Source of the DNA: an uncultured Rhodospirillaceae bacterium
Lineage (GTDB): Bacteria; Pseudomonadota; Alphaproteobacteria; Rhodospirillales; Magnetospirillaceae
DNA length: 39,584 nt
Reading direction: 5' to 3'
Assembly (NCBI GenBank): GCA_903899885.1
Contig: CAIULK010000092.1
Location: 1-39,584 of the forward strand
Shown: positions 1 to 7,311 of the stretch, one piece after another
Layout of the letters: each line of letters opens with the position of its first letter
Position numbering within the stretch: position 1 is the first letter of the stretch
Notes under the pieces: generated by a model
What the model was told of the DNA's origin: nothing
The model's input: the letters and a program-made list of their open reading frames with translations, nothing else
Databases searched by the model: none
Program-made: the position numbers and the translations under genes

Positions 1-61
1 CTCCGCGCTCTATCTCTCCGTAAATCCGAACCCGAAGATCAGACGAATACCCTTTGGCCAT
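1..61 (-). CDS. IS630-family transposase, N-terminus only (cut by window edge)
   Basis: Only about 20 codons lie in the window. Read from position 61 leftward they give MAKGYSSDLRVRIYGEIERG, which matches the start of the helix-turn-helix domain of IS630-family transposases (family pattern M-A-K-x-Y-S-x-D-L-R-x-R). The start is supported by a strong GGAGGT ribosome binding site ending 5 nt upstream (complement of 67–72). These enzymes carry a DDE domain and insert at TA dinucleotides, but that part of the protein is outside the window. It is probably the right end of an insertion sequence with the neighbouring bases 62–120 as its terminal region. The terminal repeat cannot be fixed without the other end. 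Confidence 0.75.
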   Translation of the reverse strand, partial: MAKGYSSDLRVRIYGEIERG

Positions 62-87
62 GATTCACCTCCAAGAAGGGTGAATCA
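61..87 (-). promoter_or_regulatory. Hairpin covering the transposase ribosome binding site and start
   Basis: A perfect 9-bp inverted repeat (61–69 TGATTCACC, 79–87 GGTGAATCA) with a 9-nt spacer spans the Shine-Dalgarno GGAGGT and the first base of the start codon of the transposase. In a transcript that reads in from outside, this stem would sequester the translation start. Several other insertion sequences are known to use that strategy. The pairing is seen directly; the regulatory role is inferred. Confidence 0.45.
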
Positions 88-123
88 CAAATCAGCCCAA
101 ATGGGAATCCCCCGATTCAATTT

Positions 124-420
124 TCAGGCTCGATGCTCTAAAAAGAGGCGAACGAAACGTTTCCGAAGAGGATCCCACCAGCGATGGGCACTGGCCGGCC
201 GCTGGGCAAGGTAAGCGTCCACTTCCTTATCGACATTGATCATGCGGCCAAGATAGGGACGCCCTTGAGGCGGCACGGCATCGTTAAGCCAAATGCGAAG
301 GTCGGTGATTTTGTCCGCGCCGCGCAGAAATACCGCTTCGAGATCCGCTAAGTCGGTTTCCCAAAACGACTTTCCGGGCTTTCCCCCGGGGGCCGCGTTC
401 GCCACTCGTCCCATCGCCAT
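124..420 (-). CDS. Hypothetical protein, 98 aa
   Basis: An open frame of 98 codons with an ATG at 420 and a purine-rich stretch (AGAGGC) just upstream. No family is recognised. The C-terminal half is charged and aromatic (W-W-D-P-L-R-K-R-F-V-R near the end) and there is no signal peptide or membrane segment. Its stop lies within 60 bp of the insertion sequence end, so the C-terminus may have been truncated by the insertion. A 7-G run (437–443) lies just upstream of the start. It may instead be a chance ORF in GC-rich DNA. Positions 421–562 between it and ribA are less GC-rich and show no convincing gene. Confidence 0.35.
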   Translation of the reverse strand: MAMGRVANAAPGGKPGKSFWETDLADLEAVFLRGADKITDLRIWLNDAVPPQGRPYLGRMINVDKEVDAYLAQRPASAHRWWDPLRKRFVRLFLEHRA

Positions 421-562
421 TGCCTCTGATTCCGGAGGGGGGGACTGTAGTCATGGTGGCGAGGATTTTCAACATTAAATATATGACGACTCACACCACG
501 ACCCGACTCTATTAAGCAGCTAGGTTTAGCGCGAGTCAACATTTTTCAAGATTTTGCGTCAC

Positions 563-1693
563 CTAAAACAAATGCCCCCCACGGGTGGCCTTGGTCCGTA
601 AATACGCCTCGTTGTGGTCGTTCGACGGGAACACGTGCGGCACGCGTTCCTCGACGTCGATGCCGTGGCGCGCCAGGGCATCGACCTTCATCGGGTTGTT
701 GGTCATCAGGCGGACTTGGCCCACGCCCAACAGCCGCAGCATCTGCGCGGCGGGCTGGTAAATCCGTTCGTCGTCGTCGAAGCCCAGTTGCAGATTGGCG
801 TCGAGCGTGTCGAACCCTTCGTCTTGCAGGCGGTAAGCCCGCAGCTTGTTGACCAGCCCGATGCCGCGCCCCTCTTGGGCTAGATACAGCAGCACGCCGC
901 TGCCCGCCTGGGCGATTTCGGCGATTGCGCCGCGCAATTGGTCGCCGCAATCGCAGCGCAGGCTGCCCAGCAGATCGCCGGTAAAGCATTCGGAATGCAG
1001 ACGGGCCAAAACCGCCCGATCGGGGTCGGGCTCGCCGATGACGATCGCCAGATGCTCGATCCCGCCGTCGGACGGGCGGAAGGCGACGATGCGGGCGTTG
1101 TCGGCATCCTTCAACGGCACCCGCGCTTCCGAGACGATGCGCAAGGTCCGCGCCGCGGTCTGTTGATAGGTGTCGATGTCGGCGGCCTCGACCAAAATGG
1201 TCCCCGCCTCGGCCGGTCCGGGAACGATCAGGGCGGCGGGCAACAAACGGGCCAGCTTGGCCAAGGCAACGGCGGCCGCCGCCCCCGGCGTGGCGGCCCG
1301 CGGACGGAACAGGGCGGGATCGGCCGGTTTCGTTACGCAAGCGCACGGATCGGCGGCCCAGGCGACATCCTCGATGGCCCAATCGTCCTTAAGGATTTCA
1401 ACCACCCCGGCGCCGAGATCGGCTAATCCCAGCACCCCGGCGCGCCGCGCGGTGACGGCCAGGGCCGGTTGGGCGGCGGCGTGCAACAGTTGACCGGTAA
1501 CCGCCTCGGCGGCAAAGGCCAAGGTGACGTTTCCATCAGGGGTGCGAATCGCCACCACACCGCCCCGGCGGAATTCCGCCATGGCGCGATCGACGGCCAC
1601 CAGCGGAGCCGGGGTCGGTCGGGGAGGATGGGGCGAAAGATCAAGATGCCGCGTCATCGGCCGCAAGCCAAAATTGGAAAAGGGCGGCACCAT
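563..1693 (-). CDS. ribA: GTP cyclohydrolase II with degenerate RibB-like N-terminal domain
   Basis: Catalyses the first committed step of riboflavin synthesis: GTP to 2,5-diamino-6-ribosylamino-pyrimidinone 5'-phosphate, formate and pyrophosphate. The C-terminal ~190 residues are a complete RibA domain: the zinc-binding Cys cluster (S-E-C-F-T-G-D then R-C-D-C-G-D), the Y-L-A-Q-E-G-R-G-I-G-L motif, D-A-N-L-Q-L-G and T-N-N-P-x-K. The N-terminal ~190 residues align in layout with DHBP synthase (V-D-R-A-M-A-E-F-R-R-G-G at the start, A-A-E-A-V-T later). They lack the acidic D-D-E-D-R-E-N-E-G-D catalytic stretch, having R-T-P-D-G-N-V-T instead, so RibB activity is not expected. The start at 1693 has GAGGGG nine bases upstream. 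It is divergent from the winged-helix gene across 49 bp, and no FMN riboswitch fits in that gap. Confidence 0.93.
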   Translation of the reverse strand: MVPPFSNFGLRPMTRHLDLSPHPPRPTPAPLVAVDRAMAEFRRGGVVAIRTPDGNVTLAFAAEAVTGQLLHAAAQPALAVTARRAGVLGLADLGAGVVEILKDDWAIEDVAWAADPCACVTKPADPALFRPRAATPGAAAAVALAKLARLLPAALIVPGPAEAGTILVEAADIDTYQQTAARTLRIVSEARVPLKDADNARIVAFRPSDGGIEHLAIVIGEPDPDRAVLARLHSECFTGDLLGSLRCDCGDQLRGAIAEIAQAGSGVLLYLAQEGRGIGLVNKLRAYRLQDEGFDTLDANLQLGFDDDERIYQPAAQMLRLLGVGQVRLMTNNPMKVDALARHGIDVEERVPHVFPSNDHNEAYLRTKATRGGHLF

Positions 1694-1742
1694 AACGGTT
1701 TTCCCCTCGCGGCGAAAGAGTTACGGCCATTATAGTCGGCGA

Positions 1743-2267
1743 ATGTCGATGCAACGCATTCCCCTGTGTCTGAATATCGCCTCGCCCGCCTTGGCCGAGG
1801 CGGTCGCCCAGTATGTTCAAGGCATCGGGTACGAGATCGCCGCCGCCGACCGGGCCCGGGCGGTAATCACCGATCAGCCTTGGCCGGACGACTCGGGCCC
1901 GGTGCTGCGGATCACGCCGCCGGTCCGTTTGGGCTGGCTGGGCGGCGCCTTGGCCCGGCTTTTGGCGGCCCGCGAGATCCCCGTCGGGCCGTATCGGCTC
2001 AATCCGGCGGGGCGCTGCCTGACCGGATCGGGCGGCACGGTGAGTTTGACGGAAAAGGAAACCGAGATCCTGGTCTATCTGCACGCCGCCGCCGGTCCCG
2101 TCGTCAAGGACCGGCTGCTGGCCGAAGTGTGGGGGATGCGGGACGGTGTGGACAGCCACACCCTGGAAACCCACATCCACCGCCTGCGCCGCAAGATCGA
2201 AACCGACCCGGCCCGGCCGGAAATCCTCCTGACCGAGGCCGATGGGTACCGGTTGTCCCAAGCATGA
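1743..2267 (+). CDS. Winged-helix transcriptional regulator with pseudo-receiver N-terminus
   Basis: A 174-aa protein. Residues ~95–172 form an OmpR/PhoB-type winged helix: L-T-E-K-E-T-E-I-L-V-Y-L, then V-K-D-R-L-L-A-E-V-W, then the recognition-helix signature S-H-T-L-E-T-H-I-H-R-L-R-R-K-I-E. The first ~85 residues have the size of a shortened receiver domain and keep an Asp in the V-I-T-D-Q-P context. They lack the N-terminal acidic pair, so phosphorylation-dependent switching is doubtful. The start at 1743 is used because further upstream the frame runs into ribA on the other strand; an ATG at 1749 is also possible. The target is unknown. It may act on the divergent ribA promoter, but that is only an inference from position. 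Confidence 0.8.
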   Translation: MSMQRIPLCLNIASPALAEAVAQYVQGIGYEIAAADRARAVITDQPWPDDSGPVLRITPPVRLGWLGGALARLLAAREIPVGPYRLNPAGRCLTGSGGTVSLTEKETEILVYLHAAAGPVVKDRLLAEVWGMRDGVDSHTLETHIHRLRRKIETDPARPEILLTEADGYRLSQA

Positions 2268-2293
2268 TCCGAGGTCCTCGGATCATGCTTGGG
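2257..2293 (+). terminator. 18-bp perfect hairpin overlapping the stop codon
   Basis: Positions 2257–2274 and 2276–2293 are perfect reverse complements (CCCAAGCATGATCCGAGG and partner) separated by one base. The TGA stop of the winged-helix gene (2265–2267) lies inside the left arm. There is no T-run directly after it. It is the first part of the composite element that continues at 2293–2335. It probably acts in transcription termination or RNA 3'-end protection between convergent genes. Confidence 0.6.
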
Positions 2294-2335
2294 CGGCCAT
2301 TGAGGCCGCGGCCAAGCGGGCGGACGCGCCCGGCG
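2293..2335 (+). repeat. Structured intergenic repeat, copy A
   Basis: Contains a small hairpin GCGGCC-ATTGA-GGCCGC (2293–2309) and then the core GGCCAAGCG…GGACGCG…CCCGGCG (2310–2335). The core's central hairpin is CGGGCG-GACG-CGCCCG (2317–2332). Related copies occur at 23480–23526, 35230–35277 (both minus strand) and 39545–39584 (plus). All lie downstream of a same-strand gene. Confidence 0.65.
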
Positions 2336-2349
2336 AGAAAAATTAAAAA

Positions 2350-2784
2350 CTAAGCTTGCGCCGCGCGCTGGTGATACAGCTGCGCGAAATCCAGGGGCTG
2401 GATCAGCAGGGGCGGGAAACCGCCGTCGCGGGTCAGATCCGAGATAATGGCGCGCAGGAAGGGGAACAGCAGATGCGGCCCCTCGATCAGCAGGATCGGG
2501 CGCACTTGCTCCTCGGGCACATGCACCGTGAACACGCCGCCATAGGTGACATCGACGATGAACACCGGCCGCTCGTTCAGATGCGCGTTGATCTTGATGT
2601 GCAGCAACACCTCGTACATCGACGGGCCGACCTGACCATATTGGACATCGACCTGAATCGGCACCTCCGGGGCATCGGTGGTGTCGGCGAAAATGGCCGG
2701 AGCCCCCGGAACCTCGAAGGACAAGTCCTTGATATACTGGACGTTGACGGTCAACGGCGGCATCGCCGGGGAAACCTCGTTCAT
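2350..2784 (-). CDS. secB: Protein-export chaperone SecB
   Basis: A tetrameric cytosolic chaperone that holds preproteins unfolded and passes them to SecA. The 144-aa length and the sequence fit SecB: an N-terminal Q-Y-I-K-D-L-S-F-E-V-P stretch, the I-N-A-H-L-N-E-R-P-V-F-I-V-D-V-T-Y strand region, and I-L-L-I-E-G-P-H-L-L-F-P-F-L-R followed by D-G-G-F-P-P-L-L-I-Q-P. The frame stays open far upstream, but the start is set by AAGGAG placed 7 bases before the ATG at 2784. Another ATG at 2790 sits too close to that site. It is divergent from the Tim44-like gene over 139 bp (2785–2923), which must hold both promoters; no clear operator was seen there. Its 3' end faces the repeat element at 2293–2335. 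Confidence 0.95.
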   Translation of the reverse strand: MNEVSPAMPPLTVNVQYIKDLSFEVPGAPAIFADTTDAPEVPIQVDVQYGQVGPSMYEVLLHIKINAHLNERPVFIVDVTYGGVFTVHVPEEQVRPILLIEGPHLLFPFLRAIISDLTRDGGFPPLLIQPLDFAQLYHQRAAQA

Positions 2785-2923
2785 TCTCATGCTCCTTCGC
2801 GGCACGTTCGGCTCGCAACGCCCTAACATGGATTGTCCCAAACGGCAATCCATGCCCGCTCTTGCCCTTTTCGCGCCTTCGGTTAATCTGCCCGCCAATG
2901 GTTCAGCGGAATTGTCAGTCATC

Positions 2924-3550
2924 ATGAACGACGGCAGCGGCTTTCTCGATATCATCTTTTTCGCCGTCGTGGCGGCCTTCGTGCTGCTGCGGCTGCGCGG
3001 TGTGCTGGGGCGGCGTACCGGCAGCGAAAATCCGCCGCCGCGCTGGAACGCGGGCCCGCCGCCGGTGCAATCCGGTCCGCAACCGGCCAATGCCAACAAC
3101 ATCATCGATTTGGCGGCGCGCCGCGCGGGTCCAGCCGTTACCGGGTTGCCCGCGATCGAAGCCGCCGACCCGAATTTCCAGTCCGCCCAGTTTCTGGCCG
3201 GGGCCCGCGCGGCGTTCGAGATGATCGTCCGCGCCTTCACCGCCGGGGACAGCGCCACCTTGCGCCCGCTGCTGTCGGACGCGGTCTACCGCGATTTCGA
3301 GCAGGCGATCACCGCCCGCGACGGCGCACCCGGCGAGGGTGAGCTGATCGCCCTGAAATCCGCCGATGTCGAAGGGGCCACGCTGGATGGACGGGTCGCG
3401 CGGATCACCGTGCGGTTCGTTTCGCTTCAGACCATCGGCGCCGAGGCGGCCCCGCCGATCGAGGTGATCGACGAGTGGATGTTCGAACGCGATTTGGCCT
3501 CGCGCGATCCGAATTGGCGGCTGGTGGCGACCCGCTCCCCGGAGGAATGA
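2924..3550 (+). CDS. Tim44/TimA-like membrane-anchored protein
   Basis: A 208-aa protein with one N-terminal membrane segment (residues ~6–24, F-L-D-I-I-F-F-A-V-V-A-A-F-V-L-L). A Pro/Gly/Asn-rich linker follows, then a Tim44-like domain from ~85 onward (F-L-A-G-A-R-A-A-F-E-M-I-V-R-A-F-T-A-G-D, then L-R-P-L-L-S-D-A-V-Y-R-D-F). Bacterial members are inner-membrane proteins related to the mitochondrial import component; their exact role is not settled. It sits at the head of the operon with mltA and smr and opposite secB, an arrangement known in alphaproteobacteria. Its stop overlaps the mltA start. The Shine-Dalgarno is weak. Confidence 0.85.
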   Translation: MNDGSGFLDIIFFAVVAAFVLLRLRGVLGRRTGSENPPPRWNAGPPPVQSGPQPANANNIIDLAARRAGPAVTGLPAIEAADPNFQSAQFLAGARAAFEMIVRAFTAGDSATLRPLLSDAVYRDFEQAITARDGAPGEGELIALKSADVEGATLDGRVARITVRFVSLQTIGAEAAPPIEVIDEWMFERDLASRDPNWRLVATRSPEE

Positions 3551-4722
3551 TGCGCCGTTTGCTGCTGGCGGGATTGGTCTTGCTGGCGGGGTGCGCCGAA
3601 ACCCCGGCGCCGATGGCACCTCCTCCGGCCGCCGATCGTTTGATCCTGACCCCGGCCGACTGGTCGCAATTGCCCGGCTGGCGGGCCGATGGGGTGGCGG
3701 CGGCGATCCCGGCCCTGCTGAAATCCTGCCGGAGAATCGAACAACTGCCGCCCGACCACAGCATCGGGGCCGAGGGGACCGGCGGCACCGCCGCCGATTG
3801 GATGGCGCCGTGCGGCGCCGCCCGCCATCTCGTGGACGGCGACGATCAAGCCGCCCGCGCCTTTTTCGAGGACTGGTTCCGGGTGTTCGCCGCCGCGGGC
3901 CAAGGCATCTTCACAGGTTATTACGAACCCGAATTGAAGGGGTCCCGGCATCGCCACGGTCCCTTCACCGTGGCCTTGCGCGCGCGGCCCAAGGATTTGA
4001 TCACCGTCGATCTGGGCCGCCTGCGCCCCGACATCAGCCACGACCAGATCGCCGGGCGCTTGGGCAACGGCCGCCTCGACCCTTATCCCGACCGTGCCGA
4101 GATCGAAGCGGGCGCCATCGATGATGTGGCGCCGCCGCTGGTTTGGCTGGACGATCCGGTCGATGCGCATATTCTGCATATCCAGGGATCGGGACGCATC
4201 GTGCTGGACGACGGCACGGTGCTGCGGGTGGGTGTCGCGGCCACCAACGGGCGGCGCTTCGTCGGGCTTGGGAAAATCCTGGCCGAGGCGGGCAAGATTC
4301 CGCCCGGTTCCTCGATGCCGGTGATCCGGGCATGGCTGAAGGCGCACCCCGGCGAGGCGGGGCCGCTGATGGCGGGCAATCCGCGCTATATCTTTTACCA
4401 CGCGCTGCAAGGCGGGGATGGTCCGGTGGGAAGCGAGGGGGTGGCCTTGACCGCCGGGCGGTCGCTGGCCGTCGATCCGGCCTTCGTGCCGTTGGGCATG
4501 CCGGTCTGGTTGGATACCACCGCGCCGGACGGAACAGCGTTGCGCCGCCTGATGCTGGCCCAAGATACAGGGGCGGCCATCAAGGGACCGGTTCGCGGCG
4601 ACGTGTTTTGGGGCACGGGCGAGGCCGCCTTTCAGGCGGCGGGAGTGATGAAATCCTCGGGGCGGATCTGGTTGCTGGTTCCCAGCCACCGTTCGCCGCG
4701 ACTGGCGGAGGGGAACCGATGA
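3550..4722 (+). CDS. mltA: Membrane-bound lytic murein transglycosylase A
   Basis: Cleaves the MurNAc–GlcNAc bond of peptidoglycan to give 1,6-anhydro ends; an outer-membrane lipoprotein of 390 aa. It has a lipoprotein signal (M-R-R-L-L-L-A-G-L-V-L-L-A-G-C with the lipobox Cys at ~15). The MltA domain follows (G-I-F-T-G-Y-Y-E-P-E-L-K-G, then H-I-L-H-I-Q-G-S-G-R). The C-terminal 3D domain has P-L-G-M-P-V-W-L-D-T and A-Q-D-T-G-A-A-I-K-G-P-V-R-G-D-V-F-W-G, which carries the catalytic Asp. Two adjacent ATGs (3547, 3550) follow GGAGGA; 3550 has the better spacing. It overlaps the next gene by 4 nt. Confidence 0.93.
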   Translation: MRRLLLAGLVLLAGCAETPAPMAPPPAADRLILTPADWSQLPGWRADGVAAAIPALLKSCRRIEQLPPDHSIGAEGTGGTAADWMAPCGAARHLVDGDDQAARAFFEDWFRVFAAAGQGIFTGYYEPELKGSRHRHGPFTVALRARPKDLITVDLGRLRPDISHDQIAGRLGNGRLDPYPDRAEIEAGAIDDVAPPLVWLDDPVDAHILHIQGSGRIVLDDGTVLRVGVAATNGRRFVGLGKILAEAGKIPPGSSMPVIRAWLKAHPGEAGPLMAGNPRYIFYHALQGGDGPVGSEGVALTAGRSLAVDPAFVPLGMPVWLDTTAPDGTALRRLMLAQDTGAAIKGPVRGDVFWGTGEAAFQAAGVMKSSGRIWLLVPSHRSPRLAEGNR

Positions 4723-5414
4723 GTGCCGCCGACCATGCCAAGGCACGCGACAATGAGGAGCTGTTTCAACGGATGGTGCTGGCCGTCCGGGCGGGCCGGG
4801 TGCGGATCGCCGCCAACCCGGCGGTGCTGGATTTCGCGGGCTCGCCGGTTCATTCGCCGTGGGACCACCTCGCGCCGTTGCTGGTAATGATGCTGGGCGC
4901 GCTGGCGATTTTGCTGGCGACCGGTCTGCCCTTGGGGCTGGTCTCGATGACGCTGGGCGTGCTGATTCATATCGTCGGTAGCCGTTATCTGGTCGCGTGG
5001 CGGCTACAGCAGCGGACGGTGGCGGTGATGCTGCACAGTCTAGCTTATTGGCAGGCAGTCTGGCGGTTGGGCGGTGTCGCGCTGACCGTCACCGGCAGCC
5101 ACGAGCCGCCGTGCTTGGCGCCGTTCGGCGATTGGCGGAAATTCACGCGGCGCAACCTGGGCGCCGATCAGCCGCAACCGGCGGTGGCGTCCCCACCCGT
5201 TGAATCACCGCCCCCGCCCCCGCCCCCGCCTCCATCCGTCGTGGTCGAGCCGCCGCCGTTCGAGCCGGTTTTTCCGACGCCCCGCCCGGTGGTGGTCGGT
5301 GAAGTGGACGAGGATCTCGCCGATACGCCGTGGGACGGCGATACCGTCGCCGGCGATGAATCCGTTGAAATCATCGACAACGAGGCGGCTCCCCAGCCGT
5401 CGCCGGCGCCGTGA
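4719..5414 (+). CDS. Hypothetical membrane protein with proline-rich tail
   Basis: A 231-aa protein translated from an ATGA overlap with mltA, preceded by GGAGGGG. Residues ~47–90 form two hydrophobic segments (A-P-L-L-V-M-M-L-G-A-L-A-I-L-L-A and G-L-V-S-M-T-L-G-V-L-I-H-I-V). From ~155 the chain is disordered: a run of nine prolines encoded by CCGCCC-type repeats near 5210–5235, then an acidic C-terminus. No family is recognised. Its place between mltA and smr points to an accessory envelope role, but nothing in the sequence gives a function. Confidence 0.75.
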   Translation: MSAADHAKARDNEELFQRMVLAVRAGRVRIAANPAVLDFAGSPVHSPWDHLAPLLVMMLGALAILLATGLPLGLVSMTLGVLIHIVGSRYLVAWRLQQRTVAVMLHSLAYWQAVWRLGGVALTVTGSHEPPCLAPFGDWRKFTRRNLGADQPQPAVASPPVESPPPPPPPPPSVVVEPPPFEPVFPTPRPVVVGEVDEDLADTPWDGDTVAGDESVEIIDNEAAPQPSPAP

Positions 5415-5929
5415 ATCGCGACGACGTCCGGGTTTGGCGGACCATCGTGCGCGACGTGGTGCCGTTGCCGGGCCGCGCGGCCGAACCGCCGCCGGAAGAG
5501 CGCCGCCCGCCGCCCGAGCCCTCGCCAGATCTGGTTGTGATGCCGCAACGAACGCGGCCGGTGCGCGGCGTGATCGAAGGGGTGGCGCCGCCGGGCTTGG
5601 ACCGGCGCACGGTGCGGCGTCTGAAACGCGGGGTGCTGCCGGTCGAGGCCAGCCTGGATTTGCACGGTCTGACCCAAGCGGGCGCCCATTCGGCGCTGAT
5701 TTCCTTTGTCGGCGCGTCGCATCGCGCCGGGCGGCGCTGCCTTCTGGTGGTGACCGGCAAGGGGCGGATGGGTGAAGGGGTGTTGCGCACCCAAGTGCCG
5801 CGCTGGCTGACCATGACGCCGCTGAACGGCTGGGTGGTGCGCTACGGCACCGCCGCCCCCCAGCATGGGGGGCGAGGGCGCGCTGTATTTATTCCTTCGG
5901 CGGAAGGACGAGTAACCTACCGTCCGTAA
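5411..5929 (+). CDS. Smr-domain protein (MutS2 C-terminal type)
   Basis: 172 aa, beginning at a GTG that overlaps the previous stop (GTGA). Residues ~75–165 are a stand-alone Smr domain: L-D-L-H-G-L-T-Q-A-G-A followed by V-V-T-G-K-G-R and a C-terminal V-P-R-W-L then Y-G-T-A. Smr domains bind or nick nucleic acid (branched DNA or RNA). The first 70 residues are Pro/Arg-rich and probably disordered. The gene ends the secB-divergent operon, and its 3' end overlaps the convergent manC by 13 nt. The physiological role of bacterial single-domain Smr proteins of this type is uncertain. Confidence 0.85.
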   Translation: MNRDDVRVWRTIVRDVVPLPGRAAEPPPEERRPPPEPSPDLVVMPQRTRPVRGVIEGVAPPGLDRRTVRRLKRGVLPVEASLDLHGLTQAGAHSALISFVGASHRAGRRCLLVVTGKGRMGEGVLRTQVPRWLTMTPLNGWVVRYGTAAPQHGGRGRAVFIPSAEGRVTYRP

Positions 5930-7311
5930 ACATCCTCCAGCCGCACGATATCGTCTTCCCCGACATATTCGCCCGACTGCACCTCGATCAAGCGCAGCGG
6001 CACCTTGCCGGGATTTTCCAAACGATGCGGCGTGCCCGCCGGGATGAAGGTCGATTCGTTCTCGCGCAGGATGAAATCGCTGCCGTCGCGGGTGACGATC
6101 GCGGTGCCGGTGACCACCACCCAATGCTCGCTGCGGTGCCAATGTTTTTGCAGGCTCAGCTTGGCGCCGGGTTCGACCTGAAGCTGTTTGACCTTGAAGC
6201 GCGGCCCTTCCTCGACGGTTTCGAACCAGCCCCACGGGCGCCACACCCGCAAGCCTTGGGTCGCCTCGGGTCGCTGGCGGGTTTTCAGAATTTCGACGAT
6301 CTTTTTCACGTCCTGATCGGCGGACTTGTCGGCGACCAGCACCGCGTCGCCGGTGGCGACGATCACCAGATCGCGGACACCGACCGCCGCGACCAAGCCA
6401 TGTTCGGCCCGCACATAACATCCTTGCGAATTCAAAACGACCCCGTCGCCGATCACCGCGTTGCCGTGATCGTCTTGCGGGGTTTCGCGCCACAGCGCCG
6501 ACCACGAGCCGATATCCGACCAGCCCATGCGGACCGGCACCACGGCGGCCTTGTCGGTGCGTTCCATCACGCCGTAATCGACCGACTGGCTGGGAACGGC
6601 GGCGAAGGCGGCTTCGCCCAGGCGGAAAAAGAATAAATCGGCGCTGCCCTCGGCCAGGGCCCGGCGGCATCCGGCCAGCAGGTCCGGCGACAATCGTTCG
6701 ACCTCGGCCAAGAAAACCCCGACGGGGAACAGGAAAATGCCACTGTTCCAATCATAGCCGCCCGACGCAAGATATCCGGCGGCGGTCTCGGCGTCGGGCT
6801 TCTCGACGAAGCGGTCCACCGTGAAGCCGCCGCCCGTGGCCACACCCCGGCGAATATAGCCATAGCCGGTCTCGGCGCGTTCGGGGTGAATGCCGAAGGT
6901 TACCAAATGCCCGCTTTCGGCCAAACCCACGGCGCGGGCGACGCCGTCTTGAAAGGCGGCGTGATCAAGGATGCTGTGGTCCGAGGGCATCACCAGCAAC
7001 AGCGCGTCCGGGGTCGCCTCGTTCATCAGGGCGGCGATGGTAATCGCGGGCAGGGTGTTGCGGCCGATCGGTTCGATAACGATCCGTTGTGCCTCGATGC
7101 CGATTTCGCGGATCTGCTCGGCGACGATGAAGCGGTGTTCCTGGTTGCACACCACGATCGGGGCCGCCTCGATGCGCAACGCGGTTTCTTGCAACAGCGT
7201 GCGGTCGGAACACAAGGGCAGCAATTGTTTGGGATAAAGCTCGCGCGAGAGCGGCCACAGGCGGGTTCCCGCCCCGCCCGATAAAATCACCGGAATAAGG
7301 GGTCCGCTCAT
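5917..7311 (-). CDS. manC: Mannose-1-phosphate guanylyltransferase / mannose-6-phosphate isomerase
   Basis: Makes GDP-mannose from mannose-1-phosphate and GTP; the type II bifunctional form also interconverts fructose-6-P and mannose-6-P. 464 aa. The nucleotidyltransferase N-terminus has L-S-G-G-A-G-T-R-L-W-P-L-S-R and P-K-Q-L-L-P-L, with F-V-E-K-P further in. The C-terminal cupin-like PMI domain (from ~345) has R-P-W-G-W-F-E and L-Q-K-H-W-H-R-S-E-H-W. The start at 7311 (M-S-G-P-L-I-P) overlaps the previous gene's stop (ATGA); the open frame further upstream is not needed. It is the last gene of the polysaccharide operon and supplies GDP-mannose for it or for derived deoxysugars. Confidence 0.93.
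   Translation of the reverse strand: MSGPLIPVILSGGAGTRLWPLSRELYPKQLLPLCSDRTLLQETALRIEAAPIVVCNQEHRFIVAEQIREIGIEAQRIVIEPIGRNTLPAITIAALMNEATPDALLLVMPSDHSILDHAAFQDGVARAVGLAESGHLVTFGIHPERAETGYGYIRRGVATGGGFTVDRFVEKPDAETAAGYLASGGYDWNSGIFLFPVGVFLAEVERLSPDLLAGCRRALAEGSADLFFFRLGEAAFAAVPSQSVDYGVMERTDKAAVVPVRMGWSDIGSWSALWRETPQDDHGNAVIGDGVVLNSQGCYVRAEHGLVAAVGVRDLVIVATGDAVLVADKSADQDVKKIVEILKTRQRPEATQGLRVWRPWGWFETVEEGPRFKVKQLQVEPGAKLSLQKHWHRSEHWVVVTGTAIVTRDGSDFILRENESTFIPAGTPHRLENPGKVPLRLIEVQSGEYVGEDDIVRLEDVYGR

Noticed and set aside
437-443. G7 run as a phase-variation tract
   Set aside because: It lies upstream of a doubtful ORF, with no evidence that it separates parts of a gene.
1694-1742. FMN riboswitch upstream of ribA
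   Set aside because: Only 49 bp separate ribA from its divergent neighbour, too short for the RFN element, and no matching motif is present.
5200-5240. Proline-codon repeat as a CRISPR or tandem-repeat locus
   Set aside because: It is a low-complexity coding stretch of nine prolines in frame, without spacers.
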